Origin: Deltaproteobacteria bacterium
GTDB lineage: Bacteria; Desulfobacterota; Binatia; UBA9968; CAXXLF01
Assembly: GCA_022571535.1 (NCBI GenBank)
Contig: JACZXR010000022.1
Coordinates: 1-12,506, forward strand
DNA: 12,506 nt
Reading direction: 5' to 3'
The notes under the pieces are model-generated. The model saw only the letters and a program-made list of their open reading frames with translations, ran no database searches and was not told the DNA's origin. Below are positions 5,940-12,506 of the stretch, one piece after another. Positions within the stretch are counted from its first letter, which is position 1, and every line of letters starts with the position of its first letter. A program made the position numbers and the translations under genes.

Positions 5940-6149
5940 TCAATTGATTTTGAAGGTTTTACGGTAAAGCTTTACGATTTCTTCGTAATCGTCGTACTGT
6001 TCGGGCTATAGGACAAATCGTTTGAATCCTCTCGAGAGTCTGGCGGGATCTGGGGCCACGTCTTTGCGTACCGGGATGCGGTTGAACCCCCGGATCATCT
6101 CCTGACCTTCCTTGGAGATGAGAAAGTCCAGCAGAAGCTTTCCAGCGTT
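5940..6149 (-). pseudogene. C-terminal relic of an ABC-transporter solute-binding protein (family 1 type) with in-frame TAG
   Basis: Read on the minus strand from about 6149, this stretch encodes NAGKLLLDFLISKEGQE, then RGFNRIPVRKDVAPDP and SRGFKRFVL, a TAG at 6006-6008, and PEQYDDYEEIVKLYRKTFK before TGA at 5940-5942. This is the well-known C-terminal end of family-1 extracellular solute-binding proteins (A-x-x-F-x-D-F-x-x-S-K-E-G-Q-E, then R-x-P-V-R-x-D). The remaining ~270 N-terminal residues are absent: the stretch begins within a few bases of the hflC stop. The extra stop sits in a loop before the last helix. A longer open frame overlaps it in another register (5959-6309) but gives arginine-rich nonsense; that one is not a gene. 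Confidence 0.82.
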
Positions 6150-6157
6150 TCTTAATG

Positions 6158-7027
6158 TTATTTTGGCTTCTGCGAGTCAGCCAGGTACCGCAGGATGCGC
6201 GAGTCCTGGGGAAGAAGGATCGTGCTCTTCTTGCTGAGGAATTTATCATAGGCCTCAAGGCTTCGCACGAAGCTGTAGAACTCAGGGTCCTCACCGTATG
6301 CTTTGCCATAAATCAATGTTGCCTCGGCATCTCCTTCGCCCCGGCGGCGCTGACTTTCCTCATAGGCCCTGGCTAAAATAATGGTCTTCTCTTTATCAGT
6401 CGTCGCTGTGATCTTCGCCGACTCCTCCGCCCCCTCGGAGCGGTAGCGCTTGGATATACGCTGACGCTCGGCGCGCATCCGGGCGTAGACGCTCTCCTGG
6501 ACCTCATTGGGGAGGTCGGCCCGTTTGACTCGCACATCTACTACATCGATTCCGAACTCCTTTGCCTTTTCACTGGACCGGAAGGCAACCGCCTCCATCG
6601 CCGGCTCCCGCTCATTGGCGATGATCGACGCAAACTCTCGATTGGCCAGCTCCGCTCTGAGCTCGGAGAAGACGATCTCGTCAAGACGTGCACGCGCCCC
6701 TGCCTCATTCCGCACAGTCTTGTAGAACAGAAGGGGGTCCTGAATTTTCCACCGGGTCACGTGGTCAACCACGACCCGCTTCTTATCCATGGTGAGGTAC
6801 TCGGCAGGTTCCGCGTCGCTGGCGAGGATCCGCCGTTCGAGCGTGATGGCCGTCTGGACAAAAGGGATTTTCCAGTTAAGTCCGGGCTCCTGGATCGCTC
6901 GCTTGAATTTCCCCAGCTGGATGATTATAGCCTGTTCCCACTCGCCTACGATAAAGACGGTTTGGGCGCCCACGATTAGCAGGACCACAACGAGAACCAG
7001 CCCTATGCCTGAGAAAAGCTTTTTCAT
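6158..7027 (-). CDS. hflC: HflC, SPFH-domain modulator of FtsH protease
   Basis: A 289-residue membrane protein. Residues 5-26 form the single N-terminal transmembrane anchor (SGIGLVLVVVLLIVGAQTVF), followed by VGEWEQAIIIQLGKF, the opening of the SPFH/band 7 domain, and GLNWKIPFVQTAITLERRIL. Family landmarks further on are VDHVTRWKIQDPLLFY, the LPNEVQESVYARMRAERQRI motif and a long helical coiled region rich in Arg and Glu (about 190-240), then LIYGKAYGEDPEFYSFVRSL. HflC forms a large ring with HflK in the cytoplasmic membrane that encloses and regulates FtsH. The gene starts 2 nt after the hflK stop, with GGAG upstream of the ATG, so the two are translationally linked. The stop (TAA) is immediately followed by the solute-binding-protein relic; the C-terminus (SQKPK) looks natural, so hflC appears intact. 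Confidence 0.95.
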   Translation of the reverse strand: MKKLFSGIGLVLVVVLLIVGAQTVFIVGEWEQAIIIQLGKFKRAIQEPGLNWKIPFVQTAITLERRILASDAEPAEYLTMDKKRVVVDHVTRWKIQDPLLFYKTVRNEAGARARLDEIVFSELRAELANREFASIIANEREPAMEAVAFRSSEKAKEFGIDVVDVRVKRADLPNEVQESVYARMRAERQRISKRYRSEGAEESAKITATTDKEKTIILARAYEESQRRRGEGDAEATLIYGKAYGEDPEFYSFVRSLEAYDKFLSKKSTILLPQDSRILRYLADSQKPK

Positions 7028-7029
7028 AA

Positions 7030-8064
7030 TTACTGTCTCCTCTCTCTCTGACCACTCTGGGTGATTGGCTGTTGAAGGCCGGGGATACCCACTCCTCTCA
7101 ACGGCAAGATCGGTAGGACGCTACCCCCGCCCTTGGAATCGGTAATGATCTTCTCCACATTTGGAAGAACACGTTCCAGGGTTTCGAGGTGGAGACGCTC
7201 TCTGGTAACCTCTGGCGCATTTTTGTACTCGGCGAGCACCGACTTAAACCTCGCGGCATCCCCTCGGGCCCTGAGGATCCTTTCTTCCTTGTAGGCCTCG
7301 GCCCCCCGAATGATCTCCCGCGCCTTGCCCCGGGCCTTTGGGATCAAATCCTCACGGTAGCCCTCGGCCTGGCGGATGAGCTTTTCCCGGTCTTCCCGTG
7401 CTCTCACAACCTCATGAAAGGCATCCTTCACCTGGTCGGGGGCATCTACGGTCTGGAGCTTTACGGCGGTGATCAGGATGCCGGACTCATAGGTGTCCAT
7501 CAGCTTTTGAAGAAAAGCCCTGGTCTCTTCCTGAACCTTGGCCCTCCCGACAGTGAGCACCTCGTCGACGGTCGTGTTGCCGACACGGCTCCTGAGTGCG
7601 ATCTCGGTTGCTGCACGGAGGGTCGCGACGGGATCCTGAAGCCGGAAGAGGAACTTGACAGGTTCCTTGATGCGCCACTGGACAATGAGCTGGGCATCGA
7701 CGATATTTTCATCGCCGGTGAGCATCAGGGACTCTCGGGGGACCGGTCGAGTGATGCTGGGCCGGCGAGGGTTGCTCCTGAAGCCGAGCTCGAGTCGGCG
7801 GACTCGAGCTATGTTGACGACATCGCGCTGTTCGATTGGCCATGGAAAATGGAAGTTTAACCCCGCGCTCGTTTTTCTGATGACCTTGCCAAACCGCCGG
7901 ATTACTCCTTGCTCGCCTGGTCCAACGGTATAGACGCCGCTGGCTAACCAGATGATAAGGATCAGTACAACCACAACCCCGGGAATTCCTGCTTTCATGA
8001 ACTTGGGGAGTTTTGGTAGTCGTGCCAGGATATCTTCAAAATCGCCTAATCCGCCTTGTGCCAT
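7030..8064 (-). CDS. hflK: HflK, SPFH-domain modulator of FtsH protease
   Basis: A 344-residue partner of HflC. A short cytoplasmic lead of about 24 residues (without the Gly-rich or Pro-rich N-terminal extension seen in enterobacterial HflK) precedes the transmembrane helix at about 25-43 (GIPGVVVVLILIIWLASGVY). The SPFH domain begins YTVGPGEQGVIRRFGKV (45-61) and includes GLNFHFPWPIE, GDENIVDAQLIVQWRI and QTVDAPDQVKDAFHEVVRAR, all diagnostic of HflK. A charged helical region (about 215-290) follows, with ALA-poor, Arg/Glu-rich repeats as in stomatin-like proteins, and a flexible tail (GGGSVLPILPL and QQPITQSGQ). AAAAAGGAGAAATAA directly before the ATG is a near-ideal ribosome binding site. 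hflK is the first gene of the hflKC pair; a palindromic element and the YIP1 gene lie upstream on the same strand. Confidence 0.95.
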   Translation of the reverse strand: MAQGGLGDFEDILARLPKLPKFMKAGIPGVVVVLILIIWLASGVYTVGPGEQGVIRRFGKVIRKTSAGLNFHFPWPIEQRDVVNIARVRRLELGFRSNPRRPSITRPVPRESLMLTGDENIVDAQLIVQWRIKEPVKFLFRLQDPVATLRAATEIALRSRVGNTTVDEVLTVGRAKVQEETRAFLQKLMDTYESGILITAVKLQTVDAPDQVKDAFHEVVRAREDREKLIRQAEGYREDLIPKARGKAREIIRGAEAYKEERILRARGDAARFKSVLAEYKNAPEVTRERLHLETLERVLPNVEKIITDSKGGGSVLPILPLRGVGIPGLQQPITQSGQRERRQ

Positions 8065-8120
8065 TTATTTCTCCTTTTTCGCCGATTCCGGCTATCGTCC
8101 TTACTCTACATTATTAGGTA

Positions 8121-8222
8121 ACCCCGCGGCTTGCCGCGGGCACATAACCGATGGGGTTTCCAAAGGGGAGAATCGGTAGCTCTTCCCTTTGGTCGACCAC
8201 GGGGTTCAAACCCCGTGGTCGA
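8121..8222. repeat. Cluster of three hairpins, including a 14-bp perfect palindrome
   Basis: Three stems stand in a row between the YIP1 gene and hflK. At 8123-8140, CCCGCGGC-TT-GCCGCGGG forms a perfect 8-bp stem. At 8160-8192, CCAAAGGGGAGA pairs with TCTTCCCTTTGG with one mismatch. At 8193-8222, TCGACCACGGGGTT-CA and its complement form a perfect 14-bp stem. No U-run follows on either strand, so a standard rho-independent terminator is not indicated. The 14-bp stem shares ACGGGGTT with the ends of the element at 2009-2112. An IS200/IS605-like relic or a REP-like repeat is possible. The cluster may also insulate hflKC from YIP1 transcription. Confidence 0.55.
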
Positions 8223-8248
8223 TATAACTTGATTCCTGTGAAGATGCA

Positions 8249-8782
8249 TCACACTGGTCGGCCGGCGCCACCGAAAAGTGACAGGACAAGGGCCAGGACA
8301 ATTCCCTGGACAATCCAGCCAATTACACACACACCCACAGCTCGCCATGTGCTTTGATAGTCCAAGGCTTGTCTTACGGCAATCACCATAGCCACCAGCA
8401 TCCAGATCCCTGCTACAAGAAATACGATCCCTCGCAGCCCTGGGATGACTCCCAGGACCCTGAGCAACCCAGGTGAGCTGGAAAAGCCAATTGTTCTCAA
8501 CAACTCGCCGTGAGTTGCATGAGTCTGAGGCTCAGGGAGAAACTTCGCGCCAATCCAATAGGTCAAGTAGGCCCAGATGTACCAGCTGATGAGCGCTCCC
8601 ACGCTCGCGATTATGATTCCGCCGAACCCTCCGCTCCTAGCCCCCACCCCGGCGGCGATCGCGGACAAAACCACTATTCCAACTGCCTGGCTGGTCGCTG
8701 TGGTGTCGGCCTCTACCTCTTCGTAGAGTGCCACGTCCAACTTGGCGGCCCGTATAACCCGATTGGCGTAAGTGTCTGCCAC
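8249..8782 (-). CDS. YIP1-family integral membrane protein
   Basis: A 177-residue hydrophobic protein. A short cytoplasmic N-terminus with an amphipathic helix (RVIRAAKLDVALYEEVEAD, about 8-26) precedes roughly five hydrophobic segments: about 31-48, 53-79, 103-115, 117-137 and 147-170. The order of helix, YEEVEADTTATSQA and then the membrane core, with LLRTIGFSSSPGLLRVLGVIPG as the re-entrant middle and IWMLVAMVIAVRQALDYQSTWRAVG-type text afterwards, is characteristic of bacterial YIP1-domain proteins. Their role in bacteria is not established. The start used here is GTG at 8782, with AAGG about 6 nt upstream; an in-frame TAG shortly before rules out a long extension. The stop is TGA. Divergent to the UbiD gene, with about 196 bp between them. 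Confidence 0.85.
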   Translation of the reverse strand: MADTYANRVIRAAKLDVALYEEVEADTTATSQAVGIVVLSAIAAGVGARSGGFGGIIIASVGALISWYIWAYLTYWIGAKFLPEPQTHATHGELLRTIGFSSSPGLLRVLGVIPGLRGIVFLVAGIWMLVAMVIAVRQALDYQSTWRAVGVCVIGWIVQGIVLALVLSLFGGAGRPV

Positions 8783-8914
8783 AAATGCCTTATGCCTCTA
8801 TCGCTATTCGCATCGATATCTTAGTTTCCAAGGTGAGAACAGTCGGGCCGTCTTTAACCATTGGAACTCTATCTCTGCACTTCAGCCATGTCAACCGTTG
8901 TTGATGTTCCAGGT

Positions 8915-8943
8915 TTGTATTATTTGGGTCCGTATCCTATAAG
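8915..8943 (+). promoter_or_regulatory. Possible sigma70-type promoter for the UbiD-family gene
   Basis: TTGTAT (8915-8920) and TATAAG (8938-8943) are separated by 17 bp. The -10 element is good, the -35 only fair (four of six matches). The start of transcription would fall about 30 nt before the ATG at 8979. Confidence 0.4.
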
Positions 8944-8978
8944 GGAATCCGCAACTCACGAATTCAAGGAGAGAGGAC

Positions 8979-10442
8979 ATGGCCTTTCAAGATCTAAGGG
9001 CTTATATAGCGTGTCTGGAGCAAAATGGCGAGCTCCAACGCGTAGCAGAAGAGGTCGACTGGCAGCTGGAAATCGGGGCAATCATCCGGCGATGCTATGA
9101 TCTCGGTGCCCCCGCGGCCCTCTTTGAAAAGGTGAAGGGTTATCCGCGGGGATACCGTGCCCTTGGGGCGCCCATGGGTCCTAGCCGTTATCCGGGCCAT
9201 TCCCTTTATGCGCGTACTGCCCTAGCCCTGGGACTCGGGGCTGAGGCGCCGGCGAGGGAGATCATAGAAGTTTATCTCGCGCGTAGGCAGCGACCGGTTA
9301 AACCGACCGTTGTCGAGGATGGACCTTGTAAGGAGAATATCCTGACGGGTGAGGAAGTGGATCTGCTGAAGTTCCCGATTCCCCTGATCCATGGAGGGGA
9401 CGGGGGCCGTTACATCGGCACATGGCACACTGTCGTGACCAAAGATCCGGATAGCTCGTGGGTCAACTGGGGGATGTATCGCCTGATGGTTCATGACCGA
9501 AACACCATGGGCTGCCTCTTCCCCATGCAGCAGCATATCGGTCAGATCTATCAGAAATACGAAGCGAAAAACTTACCTATGCCCGCCGCCGTAGCCATCG
9601 GGGGCTCGCCGGTTGTGGCGAGGGTGAGCTGCGCTATGCTTCCCTCTCACGTCAGCGAGGCCGACATCGCCGGCGCCTTACAGGAAGAGCCCATTCCTCT
9701 GGTCAAGTGCGAAACCGTGGATCTCGAGGTTCCTGCCACGGCAGAAATTGTCCTCGAAGGAGAGGTCCTTCCACTGGAACGGAAGGATGAAGGCCCTTTC
9801 GGGGAGTACATGGGCTACGAGGCAGGCAAGCGATCTCCCAAACCCATTTTTCGAGTCAACGCCATTACCCATCGACACGATCCCATTCTTACCATCTCGA
9901 GTATGGGGATGCCCATCCACGAGTCCCAAAGCGTTCTCAGCCTTACGAAGAGTGCGGAGATTTACCTCGAGCTCAAAAAGCTGGGATTGCCCGTGAAGGG
10001 TGTCTTTATTCCTCCGTATGGGGTTGGCCACATGGTGGTTATCTCCACGGAGACTCCCTTTGTTAACTTTGCGAAACGCGTGGCTCATTCGATTTGGGCT
10101 ACCAAGCCGGGGCTCTTTACCTATTATATAGTTGTAGTCGATGCAGATGTGGATCCGACCAACATGGATGAAGTCCTTCATGCCATTACCACTAAGTGTC
10201 ATCCGGTGAATGGAATTCATCAGGTCCCGCATATACCGGGCTTCCCTGTTTTGCTTCCTTTTCTCCCACCGAAGGAGAGACTCCTTGGGGATGCGGCCGG
10301 CGTGATCTTGGACTGCACCTGGCCTAAGGATTGGCCTTCGGAGACGATACCGATAAAGGCAACGCTGGAGAATCTCTGGCCGAAAGAGATTCGAGATAAG
10401 GTTCTGGGCAAATGGGAGGTCTACGGGTTTAAGTCGCCTTGA
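8979..10442 (+). CDS. UbiD-family decarboxylase (prenylated-FMN dependent)
   Basis: The 487-residue product has the typical UbiD length. Opening MAFQDLRAYIACLEQNGELQRV is the standard start of the N-terminal domain; FPIPLIHGGDGGRYIGTWH at 132-150 leads into the prFMN site, where N163 and R168 in WVNWGMYR correspond in spacing to Fdc1 N168 and R173. E271 and E276 in EGPFGEYMGY correspond to the catalytic E277 and E282 pair of Fdc1. DCTWPKDWP at 445-453 closes the dimer-forming domain. These enzymes reversibly decarboxylate aromatic or alpha,beta-unsaturated acids using prenylated FMN and K+/Mn2+. The text fits the large, catabolic, gallate/protocatechuate-like or general UbiD branch better than ubiquinone-type UbiD, but the substrate is not determinable. 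prFMN must be made by a UbiX enzyme, not present in this window. AAGGAGAG is 5 nt from the ATG. Confidence 0.93.
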   Translation: MAFQDLRAYIACLEQNGELQRVAEEVDWQLEIGAIIRRCYDLGAPAALFEKVKGYPRGYRALGAPMGPSRYPGHSLYARTALALGLGAEAPAREIIEVYLARRQRPVKPTVVEDGPCKENILTGEEVDLLKFPIPLIHGGDGGRYIGTWHTVVTKDPDSSWVNWGMYRLMVHDRNTMGCLFPMQQHIGQIYQKYEAKNLPMPAAVAIGGSPVVARVSCAMLPSHVSEADIAGALQEEPIPLVKCETVDLEVPATAEIVLEGEVLPLERKDEGPFGEYMGYEAGKRSPKPIFRVNAITHRHDPILTISSMGMPIHESQSVLSLTKSAEIYLELKKLGLPVKGVFIPPYGVGHMVVISTETPFVNFAKRVAHSIWATKPGLFTYYIVVVDADVDPTNMDEVLHAITTKCHPVNGIHQVPHIPGFPVLLPFLPPKERLLGDAAGVILDCTWPKDWPSETIPIKATLENLWPKEIRDKVLGKWEVYGFKSP

Positions 10443-10533
10443 GAGGCTTCTGTCAACAGGCGCTAGATTCAGGGAACGATCTCCGGGGTGCTTTACAACT
10501 TCTTTTTATCGGGAGCATTTCCAAATCCTACGC

Positions 10534-10562
10534 TTGACAAGGACCATGCATTTTTTTAGGCT
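10534..10562 (+). promoter_or_regulatory. Possible promoter for the amidohydrolase gene
   Basis: A perfect TTGACA (10534-10539) stands 17 bp before TAGGCT (10557-10562), which matches the -10 consensus at three of six positions. It lies in the 170-bp gap after the UbiD gene, about 50 nt before the ATG, so the amidohydrolase may be transcribed independently of ubiD. Confidence 0.45.
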
Positions 10563-10612
10563 CCCTGTACCAGATCATTAGCAACACTAATAAATAGTAA
10601 AGGAAAGCTAAT

Positions 10613-11758
10613 ATGCCTGTCATAGACTCAGACGGCCATTTTCATGAGCCACATTATCTCTTCGATAGATACATAGAAAAAGAGTATTTCGGGAAGCGCC
10701 CGCGCGTGCTGGCGATCCGTGACCATGCCCTGGAGGAGGGACGATGGGTTGTGGAGGGGAAGGTGGTGCCACGGGTTCCTTTTGCCAAGGGAGTTGGGGC
10801 GGGTGGATTTCAATATATGACTCCCCGGCACAAACAAATGCACATGAAGGACAACTCGCTGGATGACGTTGAAGGTCGATTGAAGGACCTGGACCTGCTG
10901 GGCGTTGATATACAGGTCATTTACCCAACCGCATTTGTGTTTGTAGCAGACGTGGAAGACAAAGACCTGGCGGCGGCTATCTGTCGCGCCCACAATAACT
11001 ATGTCGCCGAAAGATGCAGGAAGGCGCCCGATCGATTGAAAGGCGTCGCCATAGTCCCTATACAGGATCCCCCTGCTGCTATCGAGGAAATGCGCAGGTC
11101 CTTGAAAGAACTGGGTCTGGTCGCAGTCACGATACCTGGAATAGTCGGCGATAAGCCTCTGCACTCGCCCGAGTTCTTCCCCTTCTTCAAGGCCGCAAAC
11201 GATCTGGACTGTCCTATTGGCTGTCATGCGGTTACCGGCATGCACTCCACTCCTTGGGCGGATTGCTTCAAGGACTTTTTCTCGACTCACGTCACGGCGA
11301 TGCCCTTTTCCATGATGGTTGCCCTGATGTCGGTCATCCGGACTGGATTGATGGAGCCTTTACCCAATCTTCGATTTGCCTTTCTTGAAATCGACGGTAC
11401 TTGGCTTCACTACTGGTCGAGGTGGGTGAACAGGCACGTTGAGGACTCTCCGAGGGTGAAGGGTGGATACCATCTCGAGCCAGGTTGGGGGGAAGAACCG
11501 TACGTGCTTCCGGATACCTCCAGGGACCCGATGGAATATATCAAGTCGGGCCGGTTTCTCTCCGGGTACAGTGAACACGAGGACCTGAGGTACCTGATAG
11601 ATCATTTAGGACCGAAGACATTTATGTATGCGAGCGATTACCCTCATGGGGATACCGAATGGGAGCGGGCGAAGGAGACAAAAGCAATGACCACCCTGAC
11701 CGATGAGGAAAAAAGCGCGATCCTTTGTGACAATGCGGCCCGATTCTATAAGTTGTAG
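10613..11758 (+). CDS. Amidohydrolase family 2 (ACMSD-like) metal-dependent hydrolase/decarboxylase
   Basis: The 381-residue product begins MPVIDSDGHFHEPHYLFDRY: H9 and H11 form the H-x-H pair at the end of the first barrel strand, where family 2 proteins bind a divalent metal. Further signatures are LDLLGVDIQVIYPT (94-106), AICRAHNNYVAERC (122-135), RLKGVAIVPIQDP (141-153), CPIGCHAVTG with H205, the LPNLRFAFLEI strand (250-260) and YASDYPHGD with D342, the last conserved Asp. This is the barrel of amidohydrolase-related (ACMSD/gamma-resorcylate decarboxylase) enzymes, and the D-x-x-H-x-x-EP type of opening is common in catabolic members. The reaction may be hydrolysis or decarboxylation; the substrate is unknown. 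The ribosome binding site is AAAGGAAAG and the stop TAG. The neighbouring UbiD gene suggests related catabolic substrates. Confidence 0.92.
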   Translation: MPVIDSDGHFHEPHYLFDRYIEKEYFGKRPRVLAIRDHALEEGRWVVEGKVVPRVPFAKGVGAGGFQYMTPRHKQMHMKDNSLDDVEGRLKDLDLLGVDIQVIYPTAFVFVADVEDKDLAAAICRAHNNYVAERCRKAPDRLKGVAIVPIQDPPAAIEEMRRSLKELGLVAVTIPGIVGDKPLHSPEFFPFFKAANDLDCPIGCHAVTGMHSTPWADCFKDFFSTHVTAMPFSMMVALMSVIRTGLMEPLPNLRFAFLEIDGTWLHYWSRWVNRHVEDSPRVKGGYHLEPGWGEEPYVLPDTSRDPMEYIKSGRFLSGYSEHEDLRYLIDHLGPKTFMYASDYPHGDTEWERAKETKAMTTLTDEEKSAILCDNAARFYKL

Positions 11759-11796
11759 TATGAATTCTTGACTGGGAACTTATTTATAGAAGGTTC

Positions 11797-11824
11797 TTGA
11801 CAGCTGAATCGTTACTGTTATAGG
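11797..11824 (+). promoter_or_regulatory. Promoter-like site upstream of the ResB chimera
   Basis: TTGACA (11797-11802, perfect -35) is followed 16 bp later by TATAGG (11819-11824, four of six matches). The predicted transcript would begin about 30-35 nt before the ATG at 11864. The signal suggests that the downstream gene is expressed on its own rather than from the amidohydrolase promoter. Confidence 0.55.
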
Positions 11825-11863
11825 TTGCTGCGCATCAAAGTCCAAAATAAGGAGGGCAAAAAT

Positions 11864-12506
11864 ATGGTCTGGTGTAAACGGTGGTTTCAGGCAATGTTCC
11901 CAGCTGTTTTGTTCTTGAGCCTCACCTTCTTTCTCTCGGGCAGCTTGGTCTTTGCCCAGAGCAATGAGTTGATCGAGGCCGCCAAGAAAGAGGGGGAGAG
12001 GCACCCTGAAAAGGAAAAGTTGAGCTTCGATATTGGAGATGTTCGGGAGATCGAGTTTCCGGATGGGCAGGTCCGCAGTTGGTTCGTCTCTCATTGGCAA
12101 ACAGATGTCAACCTGGTTCGGTTTCTAAGGGAAAACAGGTTTGGTCCTAAATGGGGCCCCATCTTGGGTCCGGCTTTGGAGACGCCTCAGGCCTTTGCCT
12201 ATGAGAATCGTCAATTTCAACTCTGGCTACGACCGGTGCGCTACTACAAACCCTTCAGTATCAAGCTCAAGGAGTTTAGTCACGACAGGTACATGGGCAC
12301 CGAAAAGGCCAAGAACTTTTCCAGCAGGGTTCAGTTGAACAACCACGAGACGGGAGAGCAACGTGACATCTTGATCAAGATGAACAGCCCCTTGCGCTAT
12401 CAGGGTGAGACCTATTTTCAGTCGGGGTATTATGGAGAGGCGGAGACGGTACTGCAGGTCGTCCGTAATCCCAGTTGGTTGGTCCCTTACGTGTCTTGTG
12501 TGTTGG
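11864..12506 (+). CDS. Chimera: solute-binding-protein signal peptide joined to a ResB-like cytochrome c biogenesis domain; 3' end cut by window edge
   Basis: One continuous frame from ATG 11864 (AAGGAGGG 7 nt upstream) gives 214 residues before the edge. Residues 1-32 are a Sec signal peptide (charged MVWCKRW, hydrophobic core, VFAQ end), followed by SNELIEAAKKEGE, the standard mature start of family-1 solute-binding proteins. At about residue 46 the text changes to KLSFDIGDVREIEF and then matches the periplasmic part of large ResB proteins: RYYKPFSIKLKEFSHDRYMG, NFSSRVQLNN, MNSPLRYQGETYFQSGY and VVRNPSWLVPYVSC, the last leading into a C-terminal membrane helix beyond the edge. ResB works with ResA/CcsA in System II cytochrome c maturation, chaperoning haem and apocytochrome. 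The usual N-terminal membrane helices are missing and replaced by the signal peptide. The product could still be exported, but full ResB activity is doubtful. CcsA may follow outside the window. Confidence 0.75.
   Translation, partial: MVWCKRWFQAMFPAVLFLSLTFFLSGSLVFAQSNELIEAAKKEGERHPEKEKLSFDIGDVREIEFPDGQVRSWFVSHWQTDVNLVRFLRENRFGPKWGPILGPALETPQAFAYENRQFQLWLRPVRYYKPFSIKLKEFSHDRYMGTEKAKNFSSRVQLNNHETGEQRDILIKMNSPLRYQGETYFQSGYYGEAETVLQVVRNPSWLVPYVSCVL

Noticed and set aside
1073..6008. Three TAG codons inside otherwise coherent reading frames (1073-1075, 1447-1449, 6006-6008), suggesting amber recoding or a pyrrolysine-like code
   Set aside because: TAG is also the natural terminator of intact full-length genes here (bicupin at 4823, amidohydrolase at 11756-11758), and two of the three interrupted frames are truncated relics anyway. 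Ordinary nonsense mutations are the simpler explanation.
5959..6309. A 116-codon minus-strand open frame across the hflC 3' end
   Set aside because: Its translation is rich in Arg and Ser without motifs. The hflC frame and the solute-binding-protein relic in other registers explain the same DNA.
7189..7860. A 223-codon plus-strand open frame inside hflK
   Set aside because: It is antisense to hflK, whose SPFH motifs are unmistakable; long antisense frames are common in GC-biased genes.
10443..10533. Terminator between the UbiD and amidohydrolase genes
   Set aside because: No convincing GC-rich stem followed by a T-run is visible; the T-rich stretch TTCTTTTTATC has no adequate stem before it.
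9678..11290. Long minus-strand open frames opposite the UbiD and amidohydrolase genes
   Set aside because: Both plus-strand genes have full-length family signatures, ribosome binding sites and catalytic residues; the antisense translations have none.
1..12506. CRISPR array, tRNA, rRNA, riboswitch or phage modules
   Set aside because: I saw no regularly spaced repeats, no cloverleaf-like or conserved RNA core text, and no integrase, capsid or Cas-type coding sequence.

Overview
The window reads as bacterial chromosome. Gene content (prFMN-type decarboxylase, amidohydrolase family 2, hydantoinase B, family-1 solute-binding-protein relics, HflK/HflC, a multidomain-type ResB) and the moderate GC are what one meets in uncultured soil or subsurface bacteria with broad organic-acid catabolism (for example Rokubacteria/Methylomirabilota-like or related lineages). 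This taxonomic guess is inference from gene flavour only; no rRNA or marker gene is present.

Layout, left to right. (1) 1-3497, all genes on the minus strand: a hydantoinase B/oxoprolinase gene cut by the left edge, then a stretch rich in broken genes: a fumarylacetoacetate-hydrolase-like fragment with an in-frame TAG, an unidentified C-terminal remnant, a DUF2892-type small membrane protein interrupted by TAG where Trp is expected, an intact SRPBCC/AHSA1 protein, a ~104-bp palindrome-bounded element, a cupin gene with a 2-nt frameshift, a small secreted protein, and a Phd-type antitoxin whose RelE-type toxin partner has lost its N-terminus. (2) 3498-3856 is a gene-free stretch carrying a good sigma70-type promoter for (3) a plus-strand NAD-dependent epimerase/dehydratase (3857-4855), whose 3' end overlaps that of a convergent bicupin gene (4823-5905). 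(4) 5940-6149 holds the C-terminal relic of an ABC-transporter solute-binding protein, abutting the stop of hflC. (5) hflC and hflK (minus strand, 2-nt gap) lie downstream of a second palindromic element (8121-8222) and a YIP1-family membrane protein gene. (6) Plus strand from 8979: a UbiD-family decarboxylase, an amidohydrolase family 2 protein, and a gene cut by the right edge in which a solute-binding-protein signal peptide is joined in frame to the periplasmic part of a ResB-like cytochrome c biogenesis protein.

How they fit together: HflK and HflC form the membrane SPFH complex that modulates FtsH. UbiD and the amidohydrolase stand side by side and both belong to families with decarboxylases or hydrolases of aromatic and unsaturated acids, so a joint catabolic role is possible, though each has its own promoter-like signal. 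The most notable aspects are the density of decayed genes in the left 3.5 kb, the two solute-binding-protein relics (one fused to ResB), and two palindromic elements. I found no CRISPR array, RNA gene, phage module or clearly new multi-gene system.
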